Assembly (NCBI RefSeq): GCF_000485595.1
Contig: NW_014577846.1
Span: forward strand, 9,649-73,648
DNA: 64,000 nt
Source: Priapulus caudatus
Lineage: Eukaryota; Priapulida; Priapulimorpha; Priapulimorphida; Priapulidae
Reading direction: 5' to 3'
Position numbers and translations under genes: made by a program. Below the pieces are notes generated by a model. That model was not told where the DNA came from and made no database searches. It was given only the letters and a program-made list of their open reading frames with translations. The stretch's first letter is position 1. Every line of letters starts with the position of its first letter. Shown one piece after another: positions 57,501 to 63,997 of this stretch.

Positions 57501-60238
57501 CCGCCATAGGATTGTGGCGGCACGAAAGTCTGGCTACACGACAACCAATAGTCGGTTGACCAAATAGAACTCTTTTTTTTTATTCCATCTCCGTATTATT
57601 TTATACTTCGCCTTACTTCATTATCGTGATATGAACCGATCACACGCTGTTATCTATGATAGAGAAAAATGATCAGGAGTCCGTAATAGAAAATGGATTT
57701 TTAATTTTTTTGATTTTTTTAATTTTTCTATTATGGACTCTTGAAATGATGCATCAGTTATCAACGCTGTAATCGTGTACACCATGTAGAACACAAGCAC
57801 TTGGACCATTTCAATATTAAAATGACGGTAAATAAACACGAAATGTATTTACTACGAAATTCTTAATGTTGATCTATTCTCGTTTCGCCTGTTGTTGGTA
57901 ACAGGTTCCCGTAAATGCAGTTCAGACGCTCCTCCGTAACACGCATTTTCGTACGTGTGTCTCCGTGCGAGTATGTATGAATACAATGTCATGGTGTGCA
58001 TATATGTTCGTGTATGGCATAAGCACACGTATGTATTCACGCAGGTCGCCATGGGTGTGTGCACCCGCCCCGTGTGCAGCTAGTCATTCATGCATCGCCT
58101 CGTTGATCACCAGGCATACTATAAGGAAACACTGAGCGAAGTTTTTATGACAAGGTTACTGTCCAACCATAAATGAAATGTGACATAGACGTGGTAGAAA
58201 GGAATAAGTACTGCTACAAAACCTATAGCTATACACATACAGTGTAGAAGCAACTATTACTATAATTTTAATACTTATGATTATGATATATATTAGCATG
58301 AAAAATACTGAGTACACTGTTCAAAAACAACTTGTTGGTAATTAGAAGAGTAACGAATACCATTGCATCGCACCTATTGCAACTAGGGGCCACAATTGAA
58401 CGCGTAAAATATATAGAATATAATATATAGGTCACACAAAACTTGTACTGAGACACGTACCAATTCTTGAACTTGCGTAATAGGGCCAGTATAGTGCTAT
58501 ACATAGCTCCAGTTAGAAAAATCCATATACATTTTTTCACCCAGTTCGTGTGTGTATAACACACACATATGCAACAACTATATGCACGCATCTATACGTG
58601 CGCATACACACAGTCTCTCTTCTAACTGAAATGACACAAATACTCTACTGACCTAGTCTATACACTACAGAACCTCTGTCTACGTATAATCGCCTCTTCA
58701 TGGGCCAGTCACACAAGTATCAGGCAATTAGAGTAGTGCCTAGTGGTATAACACATGACTTTAAACCTAACCCTTGACCAGACACATTACCAGACTATAT
58801 ATTTACCTTCACAATATACATAAAGGTATTATCACGGATAGCACGCTGTTATTGTTACTAGCTAGGACACACAGGCACACAAGCACGCATACGTGCACAC
58901 GCAAGCACACATGCACGCCGCCACACACTGACGAACATGAAAGCTGCATGGATATTTGAAGGAATGTATAATATAGAGATATTATTATATATTCAGGGGT
59001 GAATAGTAATAGATTATTTGAGATAGATTAGATTAATAAGATTATCTATAAGACTATCTAATAAAGAAGACTATCTAATAAAGAAGACTATCTCATAGAT
59101 TATCTATTATTATTCACTCCTGATATATTATTATATAGAGATCCCTATGTTATACACACCTGATATTTGTGCACACACAGTGATAACACACACAGTGCAG
59201 TACACTTACATACACGACTGGTGAAGCGTATGCTGAACACATCTGTACGTGCACATGCACACGTGCACACACACACATCTGTCTCCCACACAGTACAGCA
59301 GGATTGTAACCCGAGCTCCTGCATGAACACTGCCCCTTACCCCGTTGGCTGTGTGCTCTGTGTAATAGCATAGTGATCAAGAGTCCATAATAGAGACTAT
59401 AGATATAGATATATGTATAATAGTCTCTATTATGGACTCTTAATAGTGATAGCTCTATCAGTGTAGCTCCCCTTCGTACACGTAGCGGGAGGGAAGGGGC
59501 TACACCGGTAGAGCTAAGCCGGTAGACTACAATTAATATTGCTGTCAAAGTTTGACCTGGAGGCGATGTAAAAAAAAATCAACACTACCATGAATAATAA
59601 TTTTTTTAGTAATATTATACGTAATTGTAATAATTAAATGTGCGATGTTTAGTGCTGTAGATTCGTCAATTTCAGTGCAGTTCATCATGTATGTGACAAC
59701 TGACAACCACAGTATTTTCAATGCTGTCTTATGCATAATTTAGTCTGGTAAAAGTCTATAGTGTATAGAATGATAAGAAACTGATATTCACTACGTTTAT
59801 ATGACCTACTATCGGCATATATTGGCATATTATATATATATTGGCATATATCGAACGACACTTCGAAAGATGAGTTCTGGTCGGCCTAACACGTAAGTAT
59901 CGTTGTATCAGGGGTTAATAATGACAAACCTTGTCTCCTGTCATTATTAACCCCTGGTTGTATCTATGTTACGAATAGCTCTAGTACTATAGCCCTGCGC
60001 TCCGCCACAGGCGTCACAGCGCAGGGCTATATAGTACTAGAGCTATGTTACGAATATCTACATTGCTAGTTACGTACATTAATTGTATCTATATGTTACA
60101 TATTATCAAGAGTACATAATAGAGATATGAGTATAACTGTACCTCCATTCACTCACTCACCTGTCTCAGCCATGCTACCACGTCCGCTTCACTCCACCCT
60201 TCTATCTCGCCAACAGCCGGCAAGAACACCCTAGACAT
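38902..60238 (-). CDS. SLP-76/BLNK-type adaptor: SAM, acidic, proline-rich, SH2
   Basis: SLP-76 and BLNK are cytosolic scaffolds that, once tyrosine-phosphorylated, assemble PLC-gamma, Vav, Grb2/Gads and Nck. Exons from the 5' end: 60161-60238, 55984-56046, 55596-55651, 54597-54638, 54137-54216, 53756-53823, 50422-50567, 49141-49189, 46118-46132, 45446-45619, 41949-41985, 40925-40959, 40611-40641, 40451-40488, 39969-40070, 39683-39829, 38902-38997. Domain order is N-terminal SAM (about residues 15-75), a lysine/proline stretch, an acidic patch, a YELP and RCAKP motif, SH3-ligand prolines, and a C-terminal SH2 with FLVRDS. All joins agree in phase except those on either side of 50422-50567, so one short exon is missing on each side. 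At least 418 codons are seen. An in-frame TAA lies four codons before the ATG. Which SLP family member it is cannot be decided. Confidence 0.88.
39683..39829 (-). CDS. adaptor exon: SH2 domain core with FLVR
   Basis: Acceptor ttaaacag, donor gtgagt, 49 codons. Encodes DGTFLVRDSKRGKCPYTLDV then LFERKTWHLQIRQRRDGLYA. The FLVR arginine that binds phosphotyrosine is present. DGTFLVRDS, YTL-V and the alternating strand HLQIRQ resemble the SLP-76/BLNK branch of SH2 domains. Confidence 0.93.
39969..40070 (-). CDS. adaptor exon: SH2 domain first part
   Basis: Acceptor ttttcacag, donor gtaaaa, 34 codons, phase 0 to 0. Encodes PNNRKVGSELSNQSWYHGNI then GRDQAGDMLLKIET. WYHGNIGRDQAGDML is the classic SH2 opening (W-Y-x-G-x-I-x-R-x-x-A-x-x-x-L). 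Confidence 0.92.
40451..40488 (-). CDS. adaptor mini-exon, second half of cassette 2
   Basis: Acceptor tttactag, donor gtaagt, 38 nt, phase 1 to 0. Encodes SAKRVLPPIPVS after the split Gly, a proline motif of SH3-ligand type next to the SH2 domain. Confidence 0.75.
40611..40641 (-). CDS. adaptor mini-exon, first half of cassette 2
   Basis: Acceptor tatcacag, donor gtgagt, 31 nt, phase 0 to 1. Encodes GVNTDVSGGR and joins the next exon with a split Gly. Confidence 0.7.
40833..40862. repeat. short perfect hairpin
   Basis: cacgggagcg acgattgatt cgctcccgtg, no flanking duplication. It follows a (gcgtgt)n stretch at 40755-40812. Confidence 0.75.
40925..40959 (-). CDS. adaptor mini-exon, second half of cassette 1
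   Basis: Acceptor ccaacag, donor gtaagt, 35 nt, phase 1 to 0. Encodes GKRGLPSIPVC after the split Asp. Its likeness to GSAKRVLPPIPVS of the exon at 40451-40488 points to exon duplication. Confidence 0.72.
41427..41632. mobile_element. truncated copy of a TIR element with telomere-like interior
   Basis: gggtctatgtccctcagggt ... ggaacgtaccctgg ... ggttagggttagggagtagg ... gtaccagggtacgttccggt. Same as the complete element at 57175-57427 but missing the last part of the right arm. Confidence 0.8.
41949..41985 (-). CDS. adaptor mini-exon, first half of cassette 1
   Basis: Acceptor ttttacag, donor gtaagt, 37 nt, phase 0 to 1. Encodes SVEVTPENQRRR and joins the next exon with a split Asp. Confidence 0.7.
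42755..43545. repeat. inverted arrays of a ~15-bp tetracycle-like repeat
   Basis: 42755-42960 is a tandem array of cctatgtgtcccggta units and 43345-43545 the same array inverted (ggtaccgggacacatagg), separated by about 380 bases of different sequence. Confidence 0.85.
44384..45171 (+). mobile_element. non-autonomous Helitron-like element carrying a tRNA-like segment
   Basis: The left end tctatatatatataaagttg and right end ..ccccgggcaacgctgggtatcccgctagt followed by a resemble Helitron termini (5' TC, 3' hairpin plus CTAGT). The first ~135 bases are repeated in front of it (44268-44383). Rep/helicase is absent. 44625-44694 looks like a tRNA-derived promoter (A box tggcctaatcac, B box gggtttgagtcc). 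The 44830-45060 part is a ggcatg/gggatg tandem. Confidence 0.5.
45446..45619 (-). CDS. adaptor exon: SH3-ligand prolines
   Basis: Acceptor cttaaag, donor gtaaat, phase 0 to 0, 58 codons. Encodes ASGDQKHRPWDKPPLPTTPK, PSLSKGWVSITSPSSTLKVG and NLTGGYSQTSPASSSAPS. PPLPTTPKP is a candidate SH3-binding site and the rest is Ser/Thr/Pro-rich and probably disordered. Confidence 0.8.
46118..46132 (-). CDS. adaptor 15-nt microexon
   Basis: Acceptor ggtacag and donor gtgagt bound 15 nt encoding GRLTE, phase 0 to 0. The fit of both splice sites and phases to the neighbouring exons is good, but a unit this short is uncertain without transcripts. Confidence 0.45.
46147..48955. mobile_element. large TIR element with a palindrome array
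   Basis: Outer ends are inverted: agggtccctatatacaaaga at 46158 and the complement near 48925-48950. The arms extend about 200 bases (shared blocks: atggatccacactgctgccg, gctaagacatgtgtctatgt, tctagatttctagaaatg). Inside lies the 46510-47945 array and two copies of a gtgattctttgagtttattg segment at 48390 and 48616. No transposase was recognised. Confidence 0.75.
46510..47945. repeat. array of gatttcgttacgaaatc palindromes
   Basis: Roughly two dozen copies of tgatttcgttacgaaatca, spaced by gctactgcgag or aagtctacaaag, and interrupted by gtgtcgcatgac, ggcgcgccggcgcgcc and cacgcgggtacacg blocks. The first ~200 bases are regular; from about 46860 on nearly every unit has a different one-base gain or loss. 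Confidence 0.88.
49141..49189 (-). CDS. adaptor exon: proline-rich
   Basis: Acceptor ccactaag, donor gtaggt. In the only open frame it encodes ISSSPPLENAPAPPAE. That frame needs a preceding exon ending in phase 2, so a short exon between 49.2 and 50.4 kb is not identified. Confidence 0.55.
49530..50400. mobile_element. TIR element around a long CACG array
   Basis: Left end acacgacgaaccttaactcg, right end the complement (cgagttaaggttcgccgtgt). Both ends contain several taactcgagtta palindromes. It separates two adaptor exons. Confidence 0.82.
49715..50275 (+). repeat. (CACG/ACGC)n alternating purine-pyrimidine array
   Basis: About 560 bases of cacgcacgcacacacgcacg with interspersed gtgtacgtgca. 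Long open frames in all six directions here are a composition effect. Confidence 0.95.
50422..50567 (-). CDS. adaptor exon: YELP tyrosine and RxxK motif
   Basis: Acceptor gcttatcag region, donor gtaagt. Encodes NTSHSSSMETSPRGMPHNEP, TTPLVYELPDLPPLIDRCAK and PQRPPNVF. LIDRCAKP matches the RxxK-P type of site that in SLP-76 and BLNK binds the C-terminal SH3 of Gads/Grb2, and YELP is a candidate phosphotyrosine site. Leaves in phase 0, which does not fit the next exon. Confidence 0.8.
50948..52167. mobile_element. TIR element (accccgtacagactacga ends)
   Basis: Left end accccgtacagactacga, right end tcgtagtctgtacggggt. The same pair occurs again inside (51098 and 51875), so the element is partly duplicated. 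The interior repeats gcgcgctaa and caccaagttatcc blocks. No transposase. Confidence 0.85.
51367..51736. mobile_element. nested Mutator-type MITE
   Basis: Left end ggcttagatacaaatatc, right end gatatttgtatctaagcc, perfect over 18 bp. Flanked by 10-bp direct repeats gctcgctgta at 51357-51366 and 51737-51746. The host element's second copy near 51995 has the uninterrupted cgctcgctgtacctcgctg, showing the empty site. The interior is gatatttagaaaa repeats. A 9-11-bp duplication suggests a Mutator-like source. Confidence 0.85.
52600..52870. mobile_element. nested hAT-like MITE remnants
   Basis: agccgtaggct ... gcaggctacggccgtg form short inverted ends around a second repeat, caatggcggatccaggattt. 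Related starts occur at 56781 (agtggcggatccaggacggg) and 60834 (agggccgtagctagcgggga). hAT assignment is by end sequence only. Confidence 0.5.
53361..53443. mobile_element. micro-foldback element, copy 5
   Basis: 83 bp, starts CAGGAGTCTATC and ends GATAGACTCCTG, with a second inner AAACTCCTG and a tandem ttgacta interior. Flanked by exact 7-bp repeats ATACCAT at 53354-53360 and 53444-53450. It lies in an adaptor intron. Confidence 0.88.
53756..53823 (-). CDS. adaptor exon 6: acidic patch
   Basis: Acceptor gtttacag, donor gtaagt. Encodes CDGNSSDGWDSEFDDLDDDG then DGE. W-x-x-x-F/D-rich acidic patches occur at the same position in SLP-76 and BLNK; here there is no YExP tyrosine in the patch. 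Ends in phase 0, while the next exon I can see needs phase 1, so a small exon between 50.6 and 53.7 kb is missing from my model. Confidence 0.82.
54137..54216 (-). CDS. adaptor exon 5: basic/proline stretch
   Basis: Acceptor ttcacag, donor gtaagt, phase 2 to 1. Encodes KMKFPVKLPVQKTPPPPVTK then DYHHDD. A lysine-rich stretch, prolines, then an acidic start with a tyrosine is the layout at the same place in BLNK. Confidence 0.83.
54240..54312 (+). repeat. (GTGC)n microsatellite
   Basis: gtgtgtgcgtgcgtgcgtgc for about 70 bases directly before adaptor exon 5 on the coding (minus) strand, in the intron. Confidence 0.95.
54518..54568 (+). repeat. (TA)n microsatellite
   Basis: About 50 bases of alternating ta beside the adaptor exon at 54597. 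Confidence 0.95.
54597..54638 (-). CDS. adaptor exon 4: last SAM helix
   Basis: Acceptor tttgcag, donor gtaagt, 42 nt, phase 2 to 2. Encodes LIADCLKKTKSST and a split Gly. The LIADCLKK helix closes the SAM domain. Confidence 0.82.
54718..54942. mobile_element. Harbinger-type MITE
   Basis: Left end aggcccccgcacacggtgag, right end the complement (ctcgccgtgtgcgggggcct), flanked by TAA on both sides as expected for PIF/Harbinger (3-bp duplication). The gtgctcagcaggaacct block is present inverted. In an adaptor intron. Confidence 0.85.
55596..55651 (-). CDS. adaptor exon 3: SAM domain
   Basis: Acceptor aaaacag, donor gtaaca, phase 0 to 2. Encodes ELEEGVLLMWRELPIRFR and part of an Arg, the SAM segment before the last helix. 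Confidence 0.83.
55984..56046 (-). CDS. adaptor exon 2: SAM domain middle
   Basis: Phase 0 in and out, acceptor tttgacag, donor gtacgt. Encodes NDCECCIGAFQKRQITGPKL plus L, giving the SAM pattern of an F-x-x-x-x-I-x-G-x-x-L-L core directly after exon 1. Confidence 0.85.
56295..56600 (+). repeat. degenerate GTGCGTGC repeats
   Basis: tgcgtgtatgtgcgtgtgcg and similar over about 300 bases in adaptor intron 1. No coding meaning. Confidence 0.9.
57175..57427. mobile_element. TIR element with telomere-like (TTAGGG) interior
   Basis: Left end gggtctatgtcccccagggt, right end the complement (acccc gggggacatagaccc), with inner ggaacgtaccctgg / ccagggtacgttcc arms. The interior holds about eight ttaggg-like hexamers. 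Confidence 0.85.
57674..57743. mobile_element. micro-foldback element, copy 6
   Basis: 70 bp, starts CAGGAGTCCGTAATAGAAAA, T-rich loop, ends TTCTATTATGGACTCTTG. Flanked by exact 7-bp repeats AAATGAT at 57667-57673 and 57744-57750. In adaptor intron 1. Confidence 0.9.
58994..59122. mobile_element. micro-foldback element, copy 7 (longest)
   Basis: 129 bp, starts CAGGGGTGAATAGTAATAGA and ends ATTATTCACTCCTG, with a tandem gactatctaataaagaa interior. Flanked by exact 7-bp repeats ATATATT at 58987-58993 and 59123-59129. In adaptor intron 1. Confidence 0.88.
59378..59443. mobile_element. micro-foldback element, copy 8
   Basis: About 66 bp, starts CAAGAGTCCATAATAGAGAC and ends TATTATGGACTCTTAA. 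Flanked by TAGTGAT at 59371-59377 and 59444-59450, extendable to 8 bp. In adaptor intron 1. Confidence 0.87.
59909..59956. mobile_element. micro-foldback element, copy 9
   Basis: 48 bp, starts CAGGGGTTAATAATGACA and ends TGTCATTATTAACCCCTG. Flanked by exact 7-bp repeats GTTGTAT at 59902-59908 and 59957-59963. In adaptor intron 1. Confidence 0.9.
59977..60044. mobile_element. second type of foldback element with 11-bp direct repeats
   Basis: Arms AGCTCTAGTACTATAGCCCT and its complement enclose a short loop (ccgccacaggcgtcac). Flanked by exact 11-bp direct repeats ATGTTACGAAT at 59966-59976 and 60045-60055. The ends differ from the CARRRG family, so I keep it apart. Confidence 0.75.
60161..60238 (-). 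CDS. adaptor exon 1: start and first SAM helix
   Basis: Encodes MSRVFLPAVGEIEGWSEADV then VAWLRQ, followed by a gtgagt donor. WSEADVVAWL is the opening of a SAM domain. An in-frame TAA four codons upstream fixes the start at this ATG. Confidence 0.85.
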
Positions 60239-60783
60239 GGTCCTGCTTTATAGATTACTAGGTCACAAGCGCTGCGTACGTCTCGCTTCGTTGAATGTCG
60301 ATCAGAGACCTATATTATTTCTTCTTCTACCAGGATCCCCAACGAAAGTTGCTAAGGTTTTACGCAGCGAACCGCGTCTCGCGTAAACCTATGTAATCTC
60401 TTAGTTCACACACATAACGATCACATATTTCGCTTATCTGAAATCTACAAGGCGCAGCGAAAATATACGCTAGACACCGCACATGAGCTTACGTGCTGGG
60501 TCGCGCAGACGAGTCATGCCGCTATGTCACGTGACAAAACTTCCGTCTCGACAAACGCCGATTAACGCCGATTAATAAACGCCGATTCGTAGAACACGAC
60601 GTTTGTGGCTTTGTGGCTTTTATACATATTTGCAGTGGCTTGCGATGTGCTCATCCCACACACATTCCAGGTCAATTATGATTGTATCTCGTATCTTGTA
60701 TTTGCAGATCTCTGCAAAGCTGATCAATAATTATATTAGGATTCAGATATCGATTATATTATGATTAGAAGACGATAGGAATA

Positions 60784-60785
<2 letters not shown>

Positions 60786-60831
<46 letters not shown>
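60786..60831 (+). repeat. (ATA)n microsatellite
   Basis: About 15 units of taa/ata. Confidence 0.95.
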
Positions 60832-60977
60832 CCAGGGCCGTAGCTAGCGGGGAGGGGGGCAAGGGATCAGTTTCCCCTCAGAGAAATGTAGATACTGTAC
60901 ATGTGATCAATAGAGGTCACCTTCCCAGAACACAACCCGCGCGTGGCTTTGCTCCCAGGCAAAATGGGTTATAAATA

Positions 60978-60981
60978 TAAT

Positions 60982-61036
<55 letters not shown>

Positions 61037-61140
61037 GCAGTAGCAGTAGCAGTAGCAGTAGCAGTAGCAGTAGCAGTAGCAGTAGCAGTAGCAGTAGCAG
61101 TAGCAGACTAGCAGTAGCAGTAGCAGTAGCAGTAGGCGTA
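60978..61140 (+). repeat. (AAT)n followed by (AGCAGT)n
   Basis: About 60 bases of aat units turn directly into about 100 bases of agcagt units, then decay to about 61370. This gives poly-Asn/poly-Ser frames that are not genes. Confidence 0.95.
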
Positions 61141-61600
61141 GCCAGTAGGCACTCAGTACACCAGTATGCAAGTAAGGCGCGCTAGCAACTAGTACCGAGT
61201 GAGCCAGTAGCGGTAGGCCTAGCAGCAAGTAGCCGAGTACGTCATGAATATCGGCGTGAAGTAACCACGGTAGCCGGGCTAAGCAAGTAAGCAAGGTAGG
61301 CAGTAACGCCGCTAGTACCAGTAGCGGTAGCTGGTCGGCGGAAGCAGTAACAGTAGCAGCAGCTATAGTAGACCGTAAATAAATAATGTCTGAATGTGAT
61401 CCCCGCGCGTACAGTGATATGACGGGTCATGGCTAACTTGTCGGCAATACAGGAGCCGCAGTGACAATCTGACACGAATAATAATAATTACGCTTAATTA
61501 TATAATAGGCCAAATTTGCCAACGAGATACGAGCCGGGTGTCTGCAGCTATAGGGGGGAAGGGGGCCTCGCTAGTGACTGAAAGATGCTATGGGTAATGG

Positions 61601-61640
61601 CAGGAGTAGATAATAGGGAATTCCCTATTATCTACTCCTG
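61601..61640. mobile_element. micro-foldback element, copy 10 (perfect palindrome)
   Basis: 40 bp, a perfect palindrome with no loop; the half is CAGGAGTAGATAATAGGGAA. Flanked by GTAATGG (61594-61600) and GTAATAG (61641-61647), six of seven bases equal. Confidence 0.85.
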
Positions 61641-62474
61641 GTAATAGGTAGCAATCGGCTGTCTAGCTTGACAGACTGTGATAACCCCACACGCGCACAC
61701 GCGCACGCACGCACGCACGCACGCGACGGCAGCGCACGCACCACAGCACGCGCACGCGCGCGCGCGGAGAGAGACCTGAGAATAATTTTCGAACACCGCG
61801 TCTATACAATGGGGCTCTAGGGGGCGTACGAACATGCTAGCTGTTACAAATTTTGTGTGCGGTCTTTGGTGTTTCGAAGGTTCATGTCAATTCCCATACT
61901 TGTTCATATTGCAATGTATATGTTTTAAGGAAGACCCAGAAAGAACCATTCTCAGCAAGTGGTCTCCGGTACAGGGTGGCGCAGCCGCGCATTTTATTCG
62001 TACATATATATAGCGTGACATCCGGGGCGGGAAGAGGATGGATACCGCGTGCCGTGCCAGTCTCGGCCCAAAATAGGTAAATATTCAGCTGCCAGGATTC
62101 ATAGGCCACTTGTGTATGTATCGGCCATCTAGTTGGGGCAAATGCAATGAGGTTCCTCATTACATCACTATAATCACCCGTGCGTGCATTTCCACTCGCG
62201 ATGAGTGCATACGATTAATACAATTCGATGTCTCGGCGTATTTAACATCCGGGCCAAGTCGAGTGAAACAAATCTATATAAAATAATTCGTAAGATTTAT
62301 ACCTAGTAATGTGAAGGCAAGAACCAAACTAGCTGGTTTTCTTCTTACTAGGGGAACAGCTAGTAAGGGACGTCTACTGGTGTGTCAACTTCAGCATAGG
62401 CCTACATTGGCTATTTAAAAACGTTGGCTGAAAAGTTGTAGAGGGCGAGAGAGACGGAGGGTAGTAAAGGCCGA

Positions 62475-62536
62475 AGAGAAATTGAGCGCGATATGGACCG
62501 AGCGCCGAGAGAGAGAGGGAGAGATAGAGAGAGAGA

Positions 62537-62580
<44 letters not shown>
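62475..62580 (+). repeat. (GA)n tract
   Basis: gagagagagggagagataga then about 40 bases of pure ga. Confidence 0.95.
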
Positions 62581-62581
<1 letters not shown>

Positions 62582-62829
62582 GCGAGAAAAGGAAAATGGA
62601 AGAGGGCAGTAGGCAGACAAAAATGTGTGTGTGCTAAGGCAGATAAAGAAAGGGCAAATCGCTGAGCTTGCATATAGCGTGGAACAGCTTTTGTCTCGGC
62701 AGCACCCATCAAACTCGCCTTTCATTTAACGTGTCAATATATGCGAGCAGCCGACGGCTGCGACCTGCTTGGCAGCAGTAAACTACAGCTGTTGGCTGCT
62801 CGTGAATGTGCACGAAACGCACACGTGCG

Positions 62830-63060
62830 CGCACGAAACGAGAGAGCGAGAGAGAGGGGCGCGCACGCAAGAGCACGGGCGAGAGAAGGGGGAAGAGAGA
62901 GAGAGGGGGAGAGCACGTGGAGTGAAAAAAGGGTCGAGAGAAAGAGGCCAGGGAGAGACAGTACGAGAAAGGGATTGTTTGTGTTTGTGTATGTGTGTGC
63001 GAGCGCGCGCGCGTGAGAGGGAGAGGGAGAAAGGGAAGAAAGAAAGTGAAAAAACGGTCA
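62830..63060 (+). repeat. purine-rich GA region
   Basis: Degenerate agagagcgagagaga-type sequence, over 80% purine in parts. Confidence 0.85.
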
Positions 63061-63379
63061 ATTAAAACAAAGCGGAAATCGCATCGTAAAGATTCCTTGC
63101 AAAAACCGCTCCGGTTGGATCAATCCGCCCGGTTCAATGCCCTCGCACATGCAACTGCTACTGCTTGCACCGTCAACATCGAAAATAGAGCTTCAGTGCA
63201 CGCATCACTCACGTGTAGAGGATGAGCACCGTAAGCACATGTCGGCGCTAGGTCGCAGTGTTACTATGAGCGAGCGGTGTACGTGATGATGACGGCGAGC
63301 GCGGGATCGTGTGTTCAATGTTTACCATCATGAATTTTCTTGCTCGCTTACAAAAATGTGCATGCTTCCAACCACGTGC

Positions 63380-63700
63380 TCGCGTAATCGCCCGTACTCC
63401 TGTGCTCCCGTGATCCAGTGATTGCGTGCTCCTGCCTCCGTATTTCAGTGCTCCTGTATTGTCGTGTTTCCGCATATTTCTGTGCTCCCGTAGTCTAGCC
63501 CCTTGCTCCCGTACGTAGTCTTGTTTTTCCGTTCTCCCGTATTTCCAAGTTCCCGTACTCCTGTATTCCTGTGCTCTCGTATTCCCGTTCTTTGTTATTC
63601 GCGTATTCCCGCAATCCTGTTCTCCCGCGTGCTCCTGCCTCCGTATTTCAGGGCTCCTGTGTTGCCGTGTTTCCATGACCCCTTGCTCCCGTATGTCTGT
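63380..63700 (+). repeat. degenerate ~10-bp minisatellite
   Basis: Units such as cccgtactcctgtattcctg, gtgctcccgt and tattcccgt over 300 bases, with a larger duplication of cgtgctcctgcctccgtatt at 63427 and 63629. The long minus-strand frame through it reads GNTG-EYGSTG-like repeats. Confidence 0.85.
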
Positions 63701-63823
63701 GCTCCCACGCACTGGCAGTTCCAACAAATCAGTAAAAATATAACAATGTATAATAAACATATTCTTCTGCGGTAAAAAAAACTCCTCACTGCAAAAGAAA
63801 AGCCTAACGTCGGCGCAAATGCG

Positions 63824-63997
63824 GACTCTCTGCACTACGCTGCGTACTCCCCATATATACATAATCCCGGATACATACTCCCCATATATACATAATCCCG
63901 GATACATACTCCCCATATATACATAATCCCGGATACATACTCCCCATACATGATCTCGGGGATTATGTATGGGGAGTACGCAGCGTAGTGCAGAGTC
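63824..63997. mobile_element. foldback element at the window end
   Basis: Left arm gactctctgcactacgctgcgtactcccc, here given by its start gactctctgcactacgctgc, and right arm gcagcgtagtgcagagtc. The loop holds three ~31-bp units of catactccccatatatacat plus aatcccgga. The flanking duplication cannot be read because the window ends. Confidence 0.8.

Larger units (their letters stand above)
60239..62400. other. upstream region of the adaptor gene
   Basis: It should hold the minus-strand promoter. A short inverted pair (cctagtaa / ttactagg) lies at 62301-62351, and an acgcacgc/gcgcgc stretch at 61690-61765. No second gene recognised. Confidence 0.45.

Noticed and set aside
60110-60135. Possible foldback start CAAGAGTACATAATAGAGAT
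   Set aside because: It has the family start after ATATTAT but no right arm or second ATATTAT nearby; at most a half copy.
60943-61294. Poly-Asn/poly-Ser and poly-Tyr frames
   Set aside because: Translation of aat and agcagt microsatellites.
63248-63916. 222-codon minus-strand gene
   Set aside because: The frame runs through a ~10-bp minisatellite and a hairpin element; its repeats (GNTGALKYG-like) mirror the DNA repeat.
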